This document shows positions 60,312 through 64,000 of a DNA stretch of 64,000 bases, piece by piece. This DNA is from Balneolaceae bacterium. GTDB lineage: Bacteria > Bacteroidota > Rhodothermia > Balneolales > Balneolaceae. Location: contig JAFIES010000048.1 in assembly GCA_020832415.1 (NCBI GenBank), forward strand, positions 1 to 64,000, in the 5' to 3' direction. How positions within the stretch are numbered: the first letter of the stretch is position 1; each line of letters begins with the position of its first letter. The notes beneath the pieces are model-generated. The model was not told the origin of the DNA and searched no databases. It was given only the letters and a program-made list of their open reading frames with translations. The translations under genes were made by a program, and so were the position numbers.

Positions 60312-63300
60312 TTAAAACAATCTTCTCAACAGATCCCGCGCTCCGTCCTGAATGTAATCTCTTACAATGCGCTCGATGGTTTCATTATCGGGGCGAATCT
60401 GAGGATTAGCAGTTGTGCCTGTAATACGAATGGGTACTGCCATCCTTCCATCTTCCAGCTGAAGAGCATCTGCTGCACGGCTTGAAATGACCGTTGCAAT
60501 ACCCCGTTTAAAACGCTCAGGCAGCAATAATGTAGCACGGTAGTTGATGCGATCGTTCACCATGTGGAGGGTTCCATCCAGCTGCATACCCAGGTTTCCG
60601 CTGGTGATACTGAAATTCTGAATCGTCATCACAGTGTCTTTGATACTGAAGTCTGCATTCCAGGCGTCAAGGGTAAGTGTTTCCAATTCGCTGGCGTTTA
60701 AAAACTCTGCAATACGTCTTTGAATAGGGTGTCCACGCATCTGTGCACGGCTCATACCAAATGATCCGCTTGCATCTGTAGTGGTAATATCGGGATCAAT
60801 TTCGGGGGTTAGTTGCGTGAAATACCGGACTTGGGTATTGAACTCGCCGGTGATATAGTTATGGAGAGTGCTCTGCGGGCCTAAAAATCCGGTATCACGG
60901 AAGAAGGCTTCTGCTCTCACACCTTCAAGTTTTCCGTTGAAAAGAAGGTTGGTTTGCAGCGGGTCGGGTACGTTCCAGTCCATGCGCCCTGTGGCGGTTC
61001 CTTCAAAAAGTTTTGCCTGTGCTTCATCCACCCGGATGAGCGTTGGTGTGATGCGGCTCGTTCCTGTTATTTCAGTAATCGGAATACCAAAAATTACCAG
61101 GCGGTCGATAGTTGCATTTACGTTTGCTGTGAGATTTGGCAATTCGATAGGAATAGGATCGTCTGTTTCATCATCCCAGTCTATCATCTCATCCATGTTT
61201 AGAAAACGGCTGCGATACGTACCTGAAATAGCCGGCATGGTTTCGGTTGAGTTGTGATCATCCAGAAAACCGAGATAATTACGTAATGCTCCCTGCAGGC
61301 TGATGTCGGTTGAGCCGTACTTCATGGTGAAGCGCTCGAGGTTCATGGTTTGCGGCGTGATGCTCATCCTGCCGTTTAATTCGGTTACAGGCAAAAAGAG
61401 TGAATCTCCTGCAGCTGATACGTCGCTTACTTCGAGTGAACCGTTTAGTGCAATTCTTGCGATATCATTGGTCGGTCCCCGGGTACTCAGGTTCATTACG
61501 GCATTGCCGGCAAGTTCCTGTATCCATGGTTCAAGCGAATAGTAGGTTGATACACTGCTTAATGCGGCGTTTCCATCAAATGTGAGATCAACCTCAGGGT
61601 TATCGCTCAGATAATTCACCACACTGCCACGCATGGAAAGGTTATTCTCTCCGGTTTTAAAGCGCGCCTCACTGATGGAGAGCCTTCGGCCGGTAGCTTC
61701 TGCACGAAATGTAATGTCTTCAAGCGGACTTGAAACGATACTGTGTGCAAGATAGCCGTTGGTCAGCTCAAACGTACTTTGCTGAAGCAGTGTCTCGATT
61801 TGATCGGGATCAGGCCGGCCGCGAAGGGAAACCCTGGCAACCAACTGACCACGCATGCTGAGGGTGTCCTCATCAATCGGGTAGAAATCTTTGATGGTAG
61901 CCAGATCGAAGTTGATATCGGCATTTACATCTACGGTGCGCTGAGCTTCATCGAGTGGCCGAAGCACTGTGCCTGACAAACGAAAACGGTTGTTTGCAGC
62001 TGTGAAACCTGATTCTTCAATGAGTATCCGGTCCTGATTGGCATCAATACGTGCATTGATCTGCTCGATGGGACGGGGTACATCAGCATATTTTAACAGG
62101 CCGTTTGTGAGGTTAAAGACCCCGGAAAAAACGGCATCTTCGGGGCTGTCAACCCGGCCGGTTGCACGTGCAGCAGTTTTCAGAAGTCCGGCAAGCTGTT
62201 CCACTCCCAGATCTTCGATAGGGTAGAAACTGCTGATCGTCTCCAGGTTAATATCTCCATCGAGATCAAGCGAGAATGTGGCATCATCTTCAAGCGGACG
62301 CTCAACTGTACCGGATGCGGTGATACTGTTCACCCCGGCGCGCGCCCTGAAATTACTGATTGTAGCCAGCTCATTATTAAACAGGATGCGGAAATTAATG
62401 TCCTCAATTGCCTCCGGCAGATCGGGATTTTGCAGGAATCCATCGGTTACCTCAAGGGTAAAATCAAAGTTTGGTAATGTATCCTCAGTGAATACACCCT
62501 CAACAGAACCTTCAAGAAGAAGTGAGCCCCTCGTTTGCAGCCCGGTGATGTACTCTTCAAAATCGGGTGGTGCAAGGCGAAGAAGTTCTCCAAAATTTTC
62601 GGATGAAGATGCAAACTGAAGATCAAGTGCAAGCTCATCACTGCCCCAGTCAGAAACAGAACCGGTAAGGTTTAGTGCCAGTCCGCGGATCGAAACCGTA
62701 CCCTCCGTGAAGGTTACTATCTCGTTCTCCAAATCAAGTGTTGACGTTTGATTGATGGCCATCGGCAGATTGCTGATATATGATGTACCATCCATCATCA
62801 CATTCAGTGAGCCAAGTTCTGCATCCACTCGGCTTTCCAGAATGTCGCCAAAAAAGAGTGAGATATCGGCATCGAGCTGTTCCAAAGAGATGGCTGAATT
62901 TGATGTCTCATCGATGTAAAAAACAGAGGCGTTTCTCAGCGTAAAACCGGGTATCGATATGCTATAACCACCTTCTTCATCTTGAACATCCTCATCTTCC
63001 AGGAGAAAGTCGATATTGGTAGTGGAGTCGGCAAAAACGGTATAATTAATAACCGGGCGGGTGATAGAGAGTCTCGATACAGAGATTTCATCCCGAAAAA
63101 GAGGAAATAGTTCTAGGGAGACAAGCAGTTCATCAAGGGATGCTACCAGGTCTCCCTGCGGATCGGGTATGCGCAGGCCATCAATATCGAGGCCAAAACG
63201 CGGAAAGGTTCGGAAAAATGTAATCGACATGCGATCAACCTCTACCTCACTGCCTACTGCACTTTGAACATGAGGGAGGATGGTATTTTTGAGACGTTCA

Positions 63301-63383
63301 TCTGTGAAGTAGATGTTTAATCCCACAAGAAGCAGGATAAAAAGGGCAAGCAGTACTGCAATAATCTTTAAAAATAGTTTCAT
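60312..63383 (-). CDS. AsmA-family protein (1023 aa)
   Basis: The N-terminal membrane helix (LKIIAVLLALFILLLVGLNIYF) and the AsmA start LPHVQSAVGSEVEVDRMSITFFRTFPRFGLDIDGLRI identify the family. A long chain of amphipathic beta repeats follows (segments like RASGTV, VSLRGR, SLQGALRN), ending with ERFKRGIATVISSRAAD and ITGTTANPQIRPDN, typical of the AsmA C-terminal part. These proteins form periplasmic grooves thought to carry phospholipids between membranes. Monocistronic. Confidence 0.9.
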   Translation of the reverse strand: MKLFLKIIAVLLALFILLLVGLNIYFTDERLKNTILPHVQSAVGSEVEVDRMSITFFRTFPRFGLDIDGLRIPDPQGDLVASLDELLVSLELFPLFRDEISVSRLSITRPVINYTVFADSTTNIDFLLEDEDVQDEEGGYSISIPGFTLRNASVFYIDETSNSAISLEQLDADISLFFGDILESRVDAELGSLNVMMDGTSYISNLPMAINQTSTLDLENEIVTFTEGTVSIRGLALNLTGSVSDWGSDELALDLQFASSSENFGELLRLAPPDFEEYITGLQTRGSLLLEGSVEGVFTEDTLPNFDFTLEVTDGFLQNPDLPEAIEDINFRILFNNELATISNFRARAGVNSITASGTVERPLEDDATFSLDLDGDINLETISSFYPIEDLGVEQLAGLLKTAARATGRVDSPEDAVFSGVFNLTNGLLKYADVPRPIEQINARIDANQDRILIEESGFTAANNRFRLSGTVLRPLDEAQRTVDVNADINFDLATIKDFYPIDEDTLSMRGQLVARVSLRGRPDPDQIETLLQQSTFELTNGYLAHSIVSSPLEDITFRAEATGRRLSISEARFKTGENNLSMRGSVVNYLSDNPEVDLTFDGNAALSSVSTYYSLEPWIQELAGNAVMNLSTRGPTNDIARIALNGSLEVSDVSAAGDSLFLPVTELNGRMSITPQTMNLERFTMKYGSTDISLQGALRNYLGFLDDHNSTETMPAISGTYRSRFLNMDEMIDWDDETDDPIPIELPNLTANVNATIDRLVIFGIPITEITGTSRITPTLIRVDEAQAKLFEGTATGRMDWNVPDPLQTNLLFNGKLEGVRAEAFFRDTGFLGPQSTLHNYITGEFNTQVRYFTQLTPEIDPDITTTDASGSFGMSRAQMRGHPIQRRIAEFLNASELETLTLDAWNADFSIKDTVMTIQNFSITSGNLGMQLDGTLHMVNDRINYRATLLLPERFKRGIATVISSRAADALQLEDGRMAVPIRITGTTANPQIRPDNETIERIVRDYIQDGARDLLRRLF

Positions 63384-63574
63384 AAGGGCTCTGTTGATTT
63401 ATTGGATAAACGCCTGATAAGTTAAATTGTTTCTAAGCGATAGGTACGAAATAAAATGATCATCTGATATAGAGCGGAATCATAATTTTGCTATCGATTC
63501 AATCCGGTCACCGGCACAATTAAGGGTCAAATTGACTTAGAATTGAATGCAGGATTTACAGGAGTTTGCTACTG

Positions 63575-63994
63575 CTATTTCAACTCTTTTAAAATATGAA
63601 GTAGTTGAATGGAAGTGTAAACAGGCAGCTCGCTCTTAACGAAGTCTTTTGTATTTCTTGTGAGAACAGCATCCACACCGGTTTGTAAAGCCGATTGATA
63701 TAAAACTGCATCTTCAAAGTCCGGAAATTGTGCAGTTACGGCACTTTCCAGAACGGCCCTGTTAACCGGTGAAATGTTGAAGATCTTAAGAAGGGAATGG
63801 ATATGGCTGTTAGCCTGAGTTTTGGAGATTGTTTTTCCAATCAAATAATGGATGGTTGTAACGGTAGTGCCGCAAACCCAACCCTCAATTTTGTTCTGTT
63901 CAGCCAGGCCAATGGTATGAGCAGAATGTTCATAAAACGGAGCTCTTTCCAGAAAAAGGTCTAACAGAATATTTGTATCAAAAAGTACCTTCAT
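63575..63994 (-). CDS. PIN-domain ribonuclease-like protein (139 aa)
   Basis: A VapC-type fold: MKVLFDTNILLDLFLERAPF gives the first acidic residue Asp6 with Asn8; FPDFEDAVLYQSA and DAVLTRNTKDF supply the later acidic cluster. The gene is complete. A partner antitoxin would be expected just upstream on the minus strand, beyond position 64000, so pairing cannot be judged. A terminal VYTSIQLLHIL matches PIN-family ends. Confidence 0.87.
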   Translation of the reverse strand: MKVLFDTNILLDLFLERAPFYEHSAHTIGLAEQNKIEGWVCGTTVTTIHYLIGKTISKTQANSHIHSLLKIFNISPVNRAVLESAVTAQFPDFEDAVLYQSALQTGVDAVLTRNTKDFVKSELPVYTSIQLLHILKELK

Positions 63995-64000
63995 CCAACA

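Noticed and set aside
1-64000. tRNA or rRNA genes, prophage, integrase or plasmid functions
   Set aside because: I looked in the intergenic regions and among the proteins and found no candidate I could support; small structured RNAs cannot be excluded by eye.

Overview
The window looks like ordinary chromosome from a Bacteroidota/Rhodothermota-type bacterium, most likely a Balneolota relative (inference from gene content; no rRNA, tRNA or other marker is present to settle it). Pointers are BshA of bacillithiol synthesis, a BatC-BatD-BatE cluster, a GWxTD-domain protein, a large DUF5117-type zinc protease, a periplasmic-propeller histidine kinase, a CPBP protease, many lipoproteins, and mostly weak Shine-Dalgarno sites.

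Layout. 1-4242: short direct repeats, a secreted protein, a zinc-ribbon mini-protein, an MBL-fold hydrolase, a GroES-like protein and gamma-glutamyltransferase. 4243-6274: no host genes; an IS200/IS605-type Y1 transposase sits inside an array of inverted palindromic modules, followed by a very AT-rich stretch. 6275-17650: a lipoprotein and giant sensor kinase pair, an S9 peptidase, bshA, an unknown secreted protein and a beta-helix lipoprotein. 17871-23981: yebC, batC-batD-batE and a GWxTD protein. 24155-27130: the classic dnaX-ybaB-recR cluster; dnaX carries an A10 run that would give a short gamma form by slippage, and its zinc module is missing. 27164-31150: M1 peptidase, malic enzyme and proline dehydrogenase. 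31340-36005: a DUF4097 beta-strand protein, then a ba3-type terminal oxidase operon (tiny subunit IIa, II, I), SCO and an azurin-like lipoprotein. 36080-45521: Bor-like lipoprotein, GNAT, CPBP and M28 proteases, a membrane-anchored 29-residue-repeat protein, PPDK, a YfcC-type carrier and an alginate-lyase-family lipoprotein. 45670-47880: a Spy-like / ECF sigma / putative anti-sigma / Spy-CnrX-like envelope-stress operon. 47924-53946: orphan receiver, ankyrin protein, zinc protease, a four-helix-bundle gene bracketed by near-perfect inverted repeats, and a Gfo/Idh/MocA oxidoreductase. 53947-54862: noncoding, with a second and different palindrome cluster. 54863-63994: acyltransferase with GltS-like carrier, LolA-like protein, DUF5995, Lgt, AsmA and a PIN-domain protein at the window edge.

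How it fits together. The gene set suggests an aerobic heterotroph living on peptides and polysaccharides: secreted peptidases (S9, M1, M28, GGT, DUF5117 type), proline and malate catabolism with PPDK for the PEP branch, and a high-affinity ba3 oxidase probably fed by a membrane-tethered cupredoxin. The most unusual content is the mobile or repetitive DNA (4273-5864, 52013-52535, 54332-54740), the dnaX slippery run and the CnrX-like sigma operon.
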